Assembly: GCF_003391395.1 (NCBI RefSeq) | Contig: NZ_CP024190.1 | Coordinates: 1,798,001-1,862,000 of the forward strand | Source of the DNA: Mycobacterium marinum | Lineage (GTDB): Bacteria > Actinomycetota > Actinomycetes > Mycobacteriales > Mycobacteriaceae | DNA: 64,000 nt | Reading direction: 5' to 3' | In this document: positions 17,405 to 25,763 of the stretch, piece after piece | Numbering within the stretch: position 1 is the stretch's first letter | Layout: every line of letters begins with the position of its first letter | Made by a program: the position numbers and the translations under genes | The notes under the pieces: model-generated | What the model saw: only the letters and a program-made list of their open reading frames with translations | Database searches by the model: none | Told to the model about the DNA's origin: nothing

Positions 17405-19681
17405 TCATGATGGTCGTCCACCTTGCGTGTCGGCCAGCGCCGACCACTGTTGCGCTACCTCACGTTCGACGGCGGTGGGAACCAGGCCGGCGGGGGCGAA
17501 CAGCTTCGACGGCATTGGCTCGTCTTCGGTCAGCGGGCGAGCGCTTCCGCGAAGTGCCTTGTAACACATTGCTATTCCAGCGATCACAATGATGATGACA
17601 ATGCCGGCGAAGACGATGGACAGGATCCCCTGCACCAACGTGTTGCGGATGACGTCGTCGAGCTGGTCGACATTGGCGGCCGAACCGAACGCCGTCTTGC
17701 CGGCGTCCTTGGCCTCCTGGTACCGAAAGTGCTGGGTCCAGTAGCCGACGGCGGGGTCACCGGAGAAGATCTTTTGCCATGACGCCGTCAAAGTGACGAT
17801 GAGGTCCCACAGCAGTGGGACGCCCGGTATCCAGGCCCACTTCAGGTGACCCTTCTTGATCACGATGACGGTGATGACCGTGAGTGAGATCGCGGCCAGT
17901 AGCTGGTTGGCGATACCGAACAGCGGGAACAGCGTGTTGATCCCGCCCAATGGGTCGGTGACGCCCAATAGCAAGGTGCCGCCCCATCCCGCAACCACCA
18001 GTATGGTGGCCAACCATGCGCCCGGGCGCCAGCTCGGATTCTGCATCTTGCGCAGCGGCCCGCCGAGGTTGCTCAGCGCATCGGACACCATGAAGCGTGC
18101 GGCCCGGGTGCCGGCGTCGACGGTAGTCAGGATGAACAGCGCCTCGAACATGATCGCGAAGTGGTACCAAAATGCTTTGAGGCCGATGCCGGCAAGGGCG
18201 CGGTTCATGATCTCCGACATGCCGAATGCCAGCGTTGGTGCACCGCCGGTGCGCGACACGATCGAGTGTTCGCCCACGCCCGCGGCGGCCTGGGTGATCT
18301 GGTCTGCGCTGGCCGGATTTCCCGATAACCCGAGTCCGTTGACGTAGTCCGCGGCGCTGGCCGCCGTGCCGCCGGTCTTGGCGGCGGGGGCATTGAGCAC
18401 GAAATACAAGTGCTGGTCCAGGATCGATGCGGTGAGCAGTGCGATGATCGCCACGAAGGACTCGGTCAGCATCCCGCCATAGCCGATCAGGCGCATCTGG
18501 CCTTCCTTCTCCAGCATTTTCGGCGTGGTGCCCGAGGAGATCAGCGCGTGGAATCCGGACAGCGCGCCGCAGGCGATGGTGATGAACAGAAACGGAAACA
18601 ACGCGCCGGCGAACACCGGCCCGTCACCGGTCATGGCGAATCGGGAAACGGCCGGGGCCATGATGTCGGGCCGAACAACCAGCACGCTGACGGCCAGCAG
18701 CGCGATGGTGCCGACTTTCATGAACGTAGAAAGATAGTCACGCGGTGCCAGCAGCAACCACACCGGCAGTACCGACGCCGTGAAGCCGTAGATGATCAGC
18801 AGCCATGACAGGGTGACCGGTGAGAGGCTGAACCAGGATGCACCCCATGATGTTTCGGCAACCCAGCCGCCGGAGACCACGGCCAGCAGCAGCAACCCGA
18901 TCCCGATCACCGACACCTCGGCGACCCGCCCGGGCCGCAGGAACCGCAGATAGCAGCCCATGAACAGGGCGATCGGAATGGTCATCGCGATCGAGAAGAC
19001 ACCCCACGGGCTTTGTGACAGCGCCCGCACCACCACCAGCGCCAGCACCGCGATGATGATCGTGATGATCACCGGCACCCCGATGAGCGCGGCCACCCCG
19101 GCTGTCGCGCCGAGTTCGTCGCGCACCATCTGCCCGAGCGAGCGCCCGCGCCGCCGAGTGGAGATCCACAACACCAGGTAGTCGTGCACGCAGCCGGCGA
19201 ATACCGCTCCGGCCACAATCCATATGGTGCCGGGCAAATAACCCATCTGGGTGGCCAAAACCGGACCGACCAGCGGACCGGCTCCGGCGATGGCGGCGAA
19301 ATGGTGGCCGAACACCACCCGACGGTCGGTGGGCACGTAGTCCATGCCGTCGTCGAGATATTCGGCCGGGGTGGCGTGATCGTCGCGGGGGCGGACGATC
19401 TTCATTTCGACCAACCGCGCATAAAAACGAAAGGCGATGATGTAAGTGCACCCAGCCGCGGCGACAAGCCAAACGGCGTTGACCGTCTCACCCCGGGCGA
19501 AGGCGATCATCGCCCAGGCGACGGCACCAACGGCGGCGATCACCCCAAAGACGATCTTGTGCCGGAAGGTGATCGGGGAGCGGTCCACGATCGCGACCGG
19601 CGGTAGATCGGCGTCGGTGCGGATATAGCTGACGTCCGCGGAGCGGTCTTCGATTCGATCCGGCGGGGTCGACTGGGCCAC
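17405..19681 (-). CDS. cstA: Carbon starvation protein A, peptide/pyruvate-type transporter
   Basis: A 758-residue integral membrane protein with many hydrophobic helices, opening with HKIVFGVIAAVGAVAWAMIAF and including VFGHHFAAIAGAGPLVGPVLA, the signature of the CstA family. The length equals the recalled M. tuberculosis CstA (Rv3063). CstA proteins import peptides, and E. coli relatives import pyruvate, when carbon runs short. I use the GTG at 19681, which has AAGGAGG 5-11 bases upstream; a longer frame to 19864 has no support. It is divergent from the multicopper oxidase gene and lies 82 bp downstream of the Hsp70 fragment's start, same strand. Confidence 0.92.
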   Translation of the reverse strand: MAQSTPPDRIEDRSADVSYIRTDADLPPVAIVDRSPITFRHKIVFGVIAAVGAVAWAMIAFARGETVNAVWLVAAAGCTYIIAFRFYARLVEMKIVRPRDDHATPAEYLDDGMDYVPTDRRVVFGHHFAAIAGAGPLVGPVLATQMGYLPGTIWIVAGAVFAGCVHDYLVLWISTRRRGRSLGQMVRDELGATAGVAALIGVPVIITIIIAVLALVVVRALSQSPWGVFSIAMTIPIALFMGCYLRFLRPGRVAEVSVIGIGLLLLAVVSGGWVAETSWGASWFSLSPVTLSWLLIIYGFTASVLPVWLLLAPRDYLSTFMKVGTIALLAVSVLVVRPDIMAPAVSRFAMTGDGPVFAGALFPFLFITIACGALSGFHALISSGTTPKMLEKEGQMRLIGYGGMLTESFVAIIALLTASILDQHLYFVLNAPAAKTGGTAASAADYVNGLGLSGNPASADQITQAAAGVGEHSIVSRTGGAPTLAFGMSEIMNRALAGIGLKAFWYHFAIMFEALFILTTVDAGTRAARFMVSDALSNLGGPLRKMQNPSWRPGAWLATILVVAGWGGTLLLGVTDPLGGINTLFPLFGIANQLLAAISLTVITVIVIKKGHLKWAWIPGVPLLWDLIVTLTASWQKIFSGDPAVGYWTQHFRYQEAKDAGKTAFGSAANVDQLDDVIRNTLVQGILSIVFAGIVIIIVIAGIAMCYKALRGSARPLTEDEPMPSKLFAPAGLVPTAVEREVAQQWSALADTQGGRPS

Positions 19682-19920
19682 CGGCGCCTCCTTGCTGACA
19701 GGTGGTCGTTGTTCCCGGTGATCCTTGCACCATGAGGGGGATGTGCGGAACCCGAGAGCGGCATCCGCCACTGTGGCGCCCCGTCGTCTGTCGGCCACTG
19801 CCCTGGGTCCTCGGCCGGCGCATCGTCTCCAAATATGCAGATCTCGAAAATTCCTTCGGGCCAATACAAGAGGCGGCCTTTAACGGCATTAGGTAGCGCG
19901 AAATATGAATGCGCCCGGAT

Positions 19921-19946
19921 GTCATCCAGATTGTCATTTGGATGAC
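19921..19946. promoter_or_regulatory. Inverted repeat in the cstA/multicopper oxidase divergent promoter
   Basis: GTCATCCA (19921-19928) and TGGATGAC (19939-19946) are perfect 8-bp arms around a 10-bp spacer, within the 367-bp non-coding gap (19682-20048) between the divergent genes. The rest of the gap shows nothing firm. It could be an operator for either gene; the regulator is unknown. Confidence 0.5.
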
Positions 19947-20048
19947 ACAATTGCCCGCGCTGGTCGTGCTGAATTTGGCCGCGCGAAATGGCGCATTCTT
20001 GGCTAAGCTCCCGTTGACGAATCGGAAAGCACAGTAGGGACTTGGCGG

Positions 20049-21698
20049 TTGGCGACTGTGAATCGCAGGGCGTTCCTGGCTCTTATGGCGGCAACTGGCG
20101 CGGCCGGCGCGATAAGAGGCGCATCGGCGCCAGCACACGCGGGCGGTGACGAGCTTCGTGACCTTCCCGAATTCTCAAGCGCAAACGGTGTTTTGGATAC
20201 GGAGTTGAGCGCCGTCACCAATGTTGTCGAACTCGATGGCCGTCAACTGACCTTGGAGACGTTCAACGGCCAGTTACCCGGGCCCATCCTGCGAATCCGG
20301 CCGGGTGACAATCTGCGGGTCTTGCTCAAGAACCGGATTGTCCCGGTCGGGATCCCCACCAACAACGTATTCATGCTGCCCTATTGCGCCTCCAAGTCCA
20401 ACGACGCGCGTTATGACACCCGGCGGGCCTGTGTCCACGACCTGTGGAACAAGTGGGAGAGACGGCAAACGCTCGCGCAAGAGGATGTCGACATCAACTT
20501 GCACACCCATGGCCTCCAAGTGAGCCCAGAAGACCCCGCGGACAACGTCTTTCTGCAGATCGGCCCGCTAAACGATCACCAATACAGCTACGACATCCCA
20601 AAGGATCAGCCGGCTGGCTTGTATTGGTACCACCCGCATTTCCACACGGCGACCGCACATCAGGGCTGGAACGGGCTCTCCGGCGCAATCATCGTCGAGG
20701 GCGACATTGACGCGGTGCCCGAGATCGCCGCCATGCGTGAGCGCACCATCGTGATCAACGAGCTGTGGATCGCCGATGACAGCGGCGAGGTTCCGTTCAC
20801 CGTGGTGGCGCCCATCGCGGGCGATGTGCCGTTCGCTTCCTTTCCCTCAGTGCCGTCGAGCATGTACTACACCGTCAACGGCCAACTCATCCCAGACATC
20901 ACCATGCAACCGGGTGAAGCCCAGCGCTTTCGGGTGCTCAACGCGTGCCCGCATCGGTCGATATGGCTGCACGTGGAAGGGCATTCACTCGAGCAGATCG
21001 GAACCGATGGGACGCCCTACGCCGCCCCGCGCACGCGCCAGCACATTTTCTTGGCCTCGGCCAACCGGGCCGAGTTCATCATCAAAGCGGGCGAGCCCGG
21101 GCGCTACCGGATCTACGCCGAAGCCTACGACCAGGGACACCCCGGTGGCCCCCGCCCTTATCTGCCGCTGGCCACCCTGGTGGTGCGCGGCAAACCGACC
21201 GACACACCGATGCCGAAGACCCTGGTGGAGCCGCCACGGATGCCGAACCTGCCGGTGTCGCGGCGCCGGGTTCTGGTGTTCTCCGGCGATATCAGCGGGC
21301 GGACCGGTATGGGAATCCAGTTCCTCATCGACGGTAAGGAGATGAATATGGACCGGATTGATCAGGAGGTCGAGGGTGGCACGGTCGAGGAGTGGACGAT
21401 AGTCAATGAGGACGTCTTCCAGCACCCCTTGCATATCCACATAAACCCGTTCCAGGTTGTCGACGTCCAAGGGATCCCAGCAGGTGACACCAGTTGGGCG
21501 GCGGCCTACGAGCCCGACATCTGGTGGGACACATTCCGCCTACCGCCGTACGGCAGGTATACGTTGCGGACCTACTTCCGTCCGGACGTGACCGGAAAGA
21601 CCGTCTATCACTGTCACATCCTGCCCCACGAAGACCGGGGAATGATGGGCATCTTGCTCGTCGATCCCCCAGGGCAGTATCCGAAGGGGGCGCCGTGA
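20049..21698 (+). CDS. Multicopper oxidase, Tat-exported
   Basis: A 549-residue multicopper oxidase with all four copper-binding segments: HTHGLQV (from His152), HPHFHT (from His195), HPLHIHINPF (from His459) and HCHILPHEDRGMM (from His521), the last supplying the type 1 copper Cys, His and Met. The N-terminus VNRRAFLALMAATGAAGA carries a twin-arginine signal, so export is expected in folded form. Likely roles are Cu(I) detoxification or oxidation of metals or phenols; MmcO of M. tuberculosis is a related, shorter protein. TTG 20049 or GTG 20058 may start it. Its stop overlaps the next gene as GTGA. Confidence 0.9.
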   Translation: MATVNRRAFLALMAATGAAGAIRGASAPAHAGGDELRDLPEFSSANGVLDTELSAVTNVVELDGRQLTLETFNGQLPGPILRIRPGDNLRVLLKNRIVPVGIPTNNVFMLPYCASKSNDARYDTRRACVHDLWNKWERRQTLAQEDVDINLHTHGLQVSPEDPADNVFLQIGPLNDHQYSYDIPKDQPAGLYWYHPHFHTATAHQGWNGLSGAIIVEGDIDAVPEIAAMRERTIVINELWIADDSGEVPFTVVAPIAGDVPFASFPSVPSSMYYTVNGQLIPDITMQPGEAQRFRVLNACPHRSIWLHVEGHSLEQIGTDGTPYAAPRTRQHIFLASANRAEFIIKAGEPGRYRIYAEAYDQGHPGGPRPYLPLATLVVRGKPTDTPMPKTLVEPPRMPNLPVSRRRVLVFSGDISGRTGMGIQFLIDGKEMNMDRIDQEVEGGTVEEWTIVNEDVFQHPLHIHINPFQVVDVQGIPAGDTSWAAAYEPDIWWDTFRLPPYGRYTLRTYFRPDVTGKTVYHCHILPHEDRGMMGILLVDPPGQYPKGAP

Positions 21699-22414
21699 GG
21701 CTGCGCCGCCCGCTGCTGGCCGCATTCATCGCCGCTCTGGTGTTTGCCGTCGGTCCCGCGGTGGCCGAGCCCGAAGATGCCCAGTTGCCGCTGCACAACG
21801 AGGGTCGCTATGTCTTCACCCAGCAGCATCGGGACAATCTGAGTTGGTGGAACCGCACCTGGACTCCGCAACTGGTGCCCAAGGGCGCGATGCTGGAAGT
21901 ACAGCTTCCCAGCACCCCGGTGCACTGGATTCCCTACGGAGAACCGGAGTGTCAGCCGAGCCCAGGCTGGGACTGGGCCGAGATCAGCGGTTCCTGGTAC
22001 CCCGACGGTCCGCCGCGCCATCAGCGTGTGCCGGTGCAACTGGTCGGTCAGCGTATTGTTCCCAACCCAAACCGCATGAGGGAGTCGGCCAACCCCTATG
22101 AACTTCCGGGGGTCTACATCCCGTTCGACAAGCGAGTGTTGGGCAGCTCGACCCTCAGTGTGTTCGAGTACCGACTCGAGACCGGTGCCCCCGACGACTA
22201 TTGGGCGGGCAGGGGCCTGGCGACGATATGCCTTCGCCCCGAACCGATTCCCGAAGATGTAAGGGTGCTGGGCTTCCCGCCCGATACTCCGCCCACCTTC
22301 GTGCTTACCTTGGTGGTCGGCGTGCGACAGGCATCCTATGGGGGTGGTCTGCCGCCGACCCCACTGCCGGCACCGCCGGAGGTGCGCCCCATGCCCGACG
22401 AGCCTGCGTCATAG
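21695..22414 (+). CDS. Secreted protein of unknown function, coupled to the multicopper oxidase
   Basis: Starting at the GTG that overlaps the oxidase stop, the 239-residue product has a signal peptide (VRLRRPLLAAFIAALVFAVG, cleavage probably after PAVA) and a mature part rich in Trp and Pro (SWWNRTWTPQLVPKG, GWDWAEISGSWYPDG). I recognise no domain. The coupling suggests a partner role for the oxidase, perhaps stabilising it or delivering copper, but no Met-rich or His-rich copper cluster is evident. The C-terminal tail is proline-rich (PPTPLPAPPEVRPMPDEP). Confidence 0.72.
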   Translation: MRLRRPLLAAFIAALVFAVGPAVAEPEDAQLPLHNEGRYVFTQQHRDNLSWWNRTWTPQLVPKGAMLEVQLPSTPVHWIPYGEPECQPSPGWDWAEISGSWYPDGPPRHQRVPVQLVGQRIVPNPNRMRESANPYELPGVYIPFDKRVLGSSTLSVFEYRLETGAPDDYWAGRGLATICLRPEPIPEDVRVLGFPPDTPPTFVLTLVVGVRQASYGGGLPPTPLPAPPEVRPMPDEPAS

Positions 22415-22659
22415 GCACTCCGGTACAGAGATTGCAGATGGGAGGTCACTACGATCCGGCTAGGAGCCGACGAATGGCGCGACGCCTTTCAAAAGCATTT
22501 GATCAGAATGTAATTCGGACTTCGCGCTGGCATCTAGGATCAGGGCAAACCCCAGAGTTTCGGCTGCCGTTGATACGGATTAGCACCAGCCACGCCAACA
22601 GATCTGCCCGACGATTTCGAGATGGCAGCCATGGGATGCCCGGCGTACGATACGAAGCC

Positions 22660-23244
22660 ATGCGAGTTGCGGTGTACGCATGGGTGTCGATCGCGGCGGT
22701 GCTGGCCGCCGCCGTCGGCCCTGGACTCGCACCGGATGTTGCGCGAGCGGATCCACCAGGAGCGCACACAATCACCTACATCGCGAAGGTGGATGCCCCG
22801 ATCTCCAGCGGACGGGCCATCTACATGGTCAACGACACCTACACGGCAACCGCCCCGTTGAGCGCGACCGGCCGCGAATTCACCACCACTACGATGCTGG
22901 CCGATCCGGCGAAAGCGGGGATGCAAGTAAGTATCCCGTGGCCGTACTCGGGCAATGTGCACTGCGAAATCGATGTGGACAACCACATTGTCGCGCAGGT
23001 GGATCAGTTCGTGGCGTCCACGCCCGGCAACGGCGACCCCAACTCCTACGGAGTGGTGTCGTGCGGCGCGGGGTCGTTGCCCGTGCCGCTGTGGTGGGCG
23101 AAAATCTGCGACGCATGGTGGTGTACGGATACGTCGTTGCCGTCTAACGCCCGTGATCAAGCCCGCGCCGACGTGACGCGGGACTCGGATCTGGGGCGCA
23201 GTCCTTCGTGGCCTCCGCCTGACCCAAATGAGCCGGCCACCTAG
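22660..23244 (+). CDS. Small secreted mycobacterial protein
   Basis: A 194-residue frame with a clear signal peptide (MRVAVYAWVSIAAVLAAAVG, cleavage near VARA-DPPG). The mature region contains HTITYIAKVDAPISSGRAIY and SIPWPYSGNVHCEIDVDNHI, with conserved-looking Cys residues (HCEID, VVSCGAG, KICDAWWC) that could form disulfides. It resembles a group of small secreted mycobacterial proteins without assigned function. An upstream ATG at 22636 would add eight residues. It follows the oxidase partner by 245 bp, so it may have its own promoter. Confidence 0.7.
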   Translation: MRVAVYAWVSIAAVLAAAVGPGLAPDVARADPPGAHTITYIAKVDAPISSGRAIYMVNDTYTATAPLSATGREFTTTTMLADPAKAGMQVSIPWPYSGNVHCEIDVDNHIVAQVDQFVASTPGNGDPNSYGVVSCGAGSLPVPLWWAKICDAWWCTDTSLPSNARDQARADVTRDSDLGRSPSWPPPDPNEPAT

Positions 23245-23257
23245 TTCGGGCTGCCGG

Positions 23258-23263
23258 CCTAGC
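23258..23263. repeat. Left target-site duplication of the IS481-type element
   Basis: CCTAGC directly before the left end of the element is repeated exactly at 24336-24341 after the right end. The NCTAGN shape is the target used by IS481 itself. Confidence 0.85.
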
Positions 23264-24335
23264 TGTAACTCCCAGCGAGGTTGTGAACGGCGTGGCTAGC
23301 GGGAAATAGGTGAGGACCTCCGGTATCGGTGTGGTTACCACACACACCCCGATCACCGAGAGGTCCTCATGTCCCACGCTAATGCCTCATTGACTCCGCG
23401 GGGGCGGTTGCGGCTGGCCCGCTGTGTCGTCGATGACCGTTGGACCTATGCCCGAGCCGCCGAGCGGTTCCAGTGCTCGACGGCCACGGCCAAGAAATGG
23501 GCTGACCGTTACCGCGTTGGCGGTCCAGAGGCCATGGTCGATCGCTCCAGTCGTCCGCATCGCAGTCCAGGTCGGCTTCCCCAGCGTCGGGAGCGGCGCA
23601 TCATCAAAATCCGCTTCACGCGGCGCTGGGGGCCGCACCGCATCGCCGCGCATTTGCGGCTGGCCCGCTCGACGGTGGAAGCGGTGCTGCGCCGTTACCG
23701 GATGCCGTTGCTGCGCGATCTCGATCAAGCCAGTGGGCTGCCGGTGCGCCGGCCCCAACCGCGCCGTTACGAGCATCCCGCACCCGGGGATTTGGTTCAC
23801 CTCGACGTCAAGAAGCTAGGTCGCATTCCCGACGGTGGTGGGCACCGCAAGTTGGGTCGTCACGCCGGTCGACGCAACCGTAGCGGCGTGGGGTATGCGT
23901 TTGTGCACCATGCCGTCGATGATCATTCGCGGCTGGCCTACTCCGAGATCCTCACCGACGAACGTAAAGACACCGCCGCAGGGTTCTGGTTGCGGGCTAA
24001 CGGGTTTTTCGTCGATCACGGGATCACCGTCAAGCGTGTGTTGACTGACAACGGAAACTGTTACCGGTCAAAAGTTTTCGCCGATTCACTCGGCGAGGAG
24101 ATCGCCCACAAGCGCACTCGCCCGTACCGTCCTCAGACCAACGGAAAAGTCGAGAGGTTCAACCGCACCCTGGCCAGCGAATGGGCCTACGCGCAGACCT
24201 ACCTGTCGGAGGTCCAACGCGCGGCAACTTATCAGGACTGGCTGCACTACTACAATCACCATCGACCCCACACCGGCATCGGCGGAAAAACACCCATCGA
24301 ACGCCTACGCGTTCACAACCTGCCAGTGAAGAACA
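23264..24335 (+). mobile_element. Complete IS481-family insertion sequence (1072 bp)
   Basis: The element is bounded by imperfect 26-bp inverted repeats starting 5'-TGT: 23264-23289 and the complement of 24310-24335, matching at 19 of 26 positions including a perfect 12-bp inner block AGGTTGTGAACG. A 6-bp direct repeat CCTAGC flanks it. It carries one transposase gene read rightward. Intact ends, an exact target duplication and an open transposase frame suggest a recent insertion that may still move. Because the target sat at the end of the Crp-type gene, insertion left that gene's coding sequence unchanged. Confidence 0.9.
23311..23369 (+). promoter_or_regulatory. Hairpin over the transposase ribosome-binding region
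   Basis: TGAGGACCTC (23311-23320) pairs perfectly with GAGGTCCTCA (23360-23369), and the inner sequence pairs further with mismatches. The right arm ends at the A of the transposase ATG and includes the GAG/AGG bases that would bind the ribosome. In read-through transcripts starting outside the element this would hide the start, a known way for insertion sequences to limit transposition. Function here is inferred. Confidence 0.55.
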
Positions 24336-24340
24336 CCTAG
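23369..24340 (+). CDS. IS481-family transposase
   Basis: A 323-residue DDE transposase: N-terminal helix-turn-helix region (TYARAAERFQCSTATAKKWA), then an rve integrase core with HLDVKKLG (first Asp), VDDHSRLAY, VLTDNGNCYRS (second Asp) and RPYRPQTNGKVERFNRTL (Glu). The final codon and the TAG stop are not inside the element: the last Thr codon straddles the right end and the stop at 24338-24340 comes from the duplicated CCTAGC target. Thus every insertion at CTAG would supply its own stop. Confidence 0.93.
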   Translation: MSHANASLTPRGRLRLARCVVDDRWTYARAAERFQCSTATAKKWADRYRVGGPEAMVDRSSRPHRSPGRLPQRRERRIIKIRFTRRWGPHRIAAHLRLARSTVEAVLRRYRMPLLRDLDQASGLPVRRPQPRRYEHPAPGDLVHLDVKKLGRIPDGGGHRKLGRHAGRRNRSGVGYAFVHHAVDDHSRLAYSEILTDERKDTAAGFWLRANGFFVDHGITVKRVLTDNGNCYRSKVFADSLGEEIAHKRTRPYRPQTNGKVERFNRTLASEWAYAQTYLSEVQRAATYQDWLHYYNHHRPHTGIGGKTPIERLRVHNLPVKNT

Positions 24341-24341
24341 C
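24336..24341. repeat. Right target-site duplication of the IS481-type element
   Basis: CCTAGC repeats 23258-23263. It contains the stop codons of both the transposase (TAG, + strand) and the Crp-type regulator (TAG, - strand). Confidence 0.85.
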
Positions 24342-25071
24342 GCGCTCTGGCGCTGAGCCCGTTGACGTCAACGATCGATATCTCGGCGTAGCCGACGGCG
24401 ATCAACCCGTCACGTTCAAAGCCCTTGAGGATCTTGTTCAGAGACGGCCGCTGCACACCGAGCATCGCCGATAGCGTGCGTTGCGCGAGTTGTACTGATC
24501 CTTCCGATGATTCGTCGAGCAGTAGCTGGGCAACCTGAGCCGGAAGCGGTCGGCCCAGCAGGGCAATGAGCCGGGCTTGCCCGGCTGAGACGCGCTGTGC
24601 GACCGATGACAGCCAGCGCCGCGCGATGTTGGGGTGGCCTGCCAGTAGGCTCTCGAAGTTCGCCCGGTCCAGATAGAGGCAAGTGCTGTCCTCGAGCGCG
24701 CGGGCGGTATAGGCCATCGGCATCTCCAGCAACAGCGGAATGTCTCCGTCGACATCGCCGCCGCGCAGCACATCGACGACTGCGCGCCGCCGCCCCGCAC
24801 CCACCGCGAGCTCGATCTGTCCCTGTCGCACAATCCACACCCCGGTCGGATCTTGGCCGAGATTGAAAAGTACTGCCCCGGAGGTGAACTGATGTTGACT
24901 AAGGGTTCCGGCGAGAGCCGTGAGGTCGTTGGGATGCAGCGGCGCTGCCGCTCCCCGCCCGACGCAGCGGGCCACCCACGCGGCGTGGCGGACTTGCGAC
25001 TCACTGGGTTGCGCGCCACCGGTGAAAAGGGTGACCGCCTCTCGAAATCCCGATCCGCGGCGTTCGCTCAT
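24337..25071 (-). CDS. Crp/Fnr-family transcriptional regulator
   Basis: A 244-residue regulator with a cyclic-nucleotide-binding-like beta-roll (about residues 50-150; FNLGQDPTGVWIVRQGQIEL and VDGDIPLLLEMPMAYTARALE) and a C-terminal winged helix (AQRTLSAMLGVQRPSLNKIL as the recognition region). No Cys cluster typical of Fnr iron-sulfur proteins is seen, though a single Cys occurs in the sensing domain (EDSTCLYLDR). The effector is unknown. The ATG at 25071 has AGGAGG upstream. It is divergent from a membrane-protein gene 118 bp away, its likely target. The IS481 element lies just after its stop. Confidence 0.87.
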   Translation of the reverse strand: MSERRGSGFREAVTLFTGGAQPSESQVRHAAWVARCVGRGAAAPLHPNDLTALAGTLSQHQFTSGAVLFNLGQDPTGVWIVRQGQIELAVGAGRRRAVVDVLRGGDVDGDIPLLLEMPMAYTARALEDSTCLYLDRANFESLLAGHPNIARRWLSSVAQRVSAGQARLIALLGRPLPAQVAQLLLDESSEGSVQLAQRTLSAMLGVQRPSLNKILKGFERDGLIAVGYAEISIVDVNGLSARAR

Positions 25072-25189
25072 CGTCGTGCCCTCCTAGATTCCTGTAATCC
25101 TGATGACATTTCCGCGGTGTGCGCAAGGTCTAGCGGATTGAGTGTCAGCGGCGCCGCTTCTCATGCGCCGACGTACGGAGGTATTCGAA

Positions 25190-25759
25190 ATGGCAACTGC
25201 TGCTTCATCTGGCTCGGAGGCATCGACAATATCCCGCCAGGCCGTGCGAGGCCTGCTTGTGGGCGGGGGAGCGGGTGTGCTCGCCTCGCTGGTGATGGCG
25301 ATGTTCGCGATGCTGGCCGGCGCCACGCTGCTGCACAGCGGGTTCTTCACCCCGCTCTATCGCATCGCCGCTACGTTCGTCGGCCCCGACGCGATGGTGC
25401 AGTCGATGCGGGCGGCCACGGCGGGACAACTGTTCACCTTCATCGCCGCGCCGGCGGTGCTGGGCGCGCTCGTGCACATGATGGTGGGCGCGGGGTATGG
25501 CGCGGTCTTCGGGCTGATTGTGGACCGGGCGCGACTGCGCGGCGTCGCCCTGGTCGGCGCGGCGCTGGTCTGGGGCCTGGCGGTTTTCGCGGTCAGCACC
25601 TGGATTGCCCTGCCCGTTTCGGCGGCGCTGTTCGGCGGCGGGGATCCGGTGCGCAACATGGCGGCTGCGGCCGGTTACGGCCCCTTTGCCGTCCAGCACC
25701 TGATCTACGGGGCGGCGCTTGGCCTGCTCCTGCTCCTGCTCAAACCGGCGAACCGCTAG
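25190..25759 (+). CDS. Four-to-five-helix membrane protein, unknown function
   Basis: A 189-residue hydrophobic protein with about five membrane segments (GLLVGGGAGVLASLVMAMFA; FTFIAAPAVLGALVHMMVGA; GVALVGAALVWGLAVFAVST; a C-terminal LIYGAALGLLLLLLKP). No family is recognised with confidence. The ATG at 25190 is chosen for the GGAGG nine bases upstream. The divergent Crp-type gene suggests regulation from the shared 118-bp gap, in which AGCGGCGCCGCT (25147-25158) is a perfect 12-bp palindrome. Its stop is 4 bp from the convergent ligB stop. Confidence 0.72.
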   Translation: MATAASSGSEASTISRQAVRGLLVGGGAGVLASLVMAMFAMLAGATLLHSGFFTPLYRIAATFVGPDAMVQSMRAATAGQLFTFIAAPAVLGALVHMMVGAGYGAVFGLIVDRARLRGVALVGAALVWGLAVFAVSTWIALPVSAALFGGGDPVRNMAAAAGYGPFAVQHLIYGAALGLLLLLLKPANR

Positions 25760-25763
25760 CGCG

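Noticed and set aside
24337..25071. Crp-type gene truncated by the IS481 insertion
   Set aside because: The stop codon lies in the duplicated target CCTAGC, which existed before insertion, so the coding sequence is unchanged.
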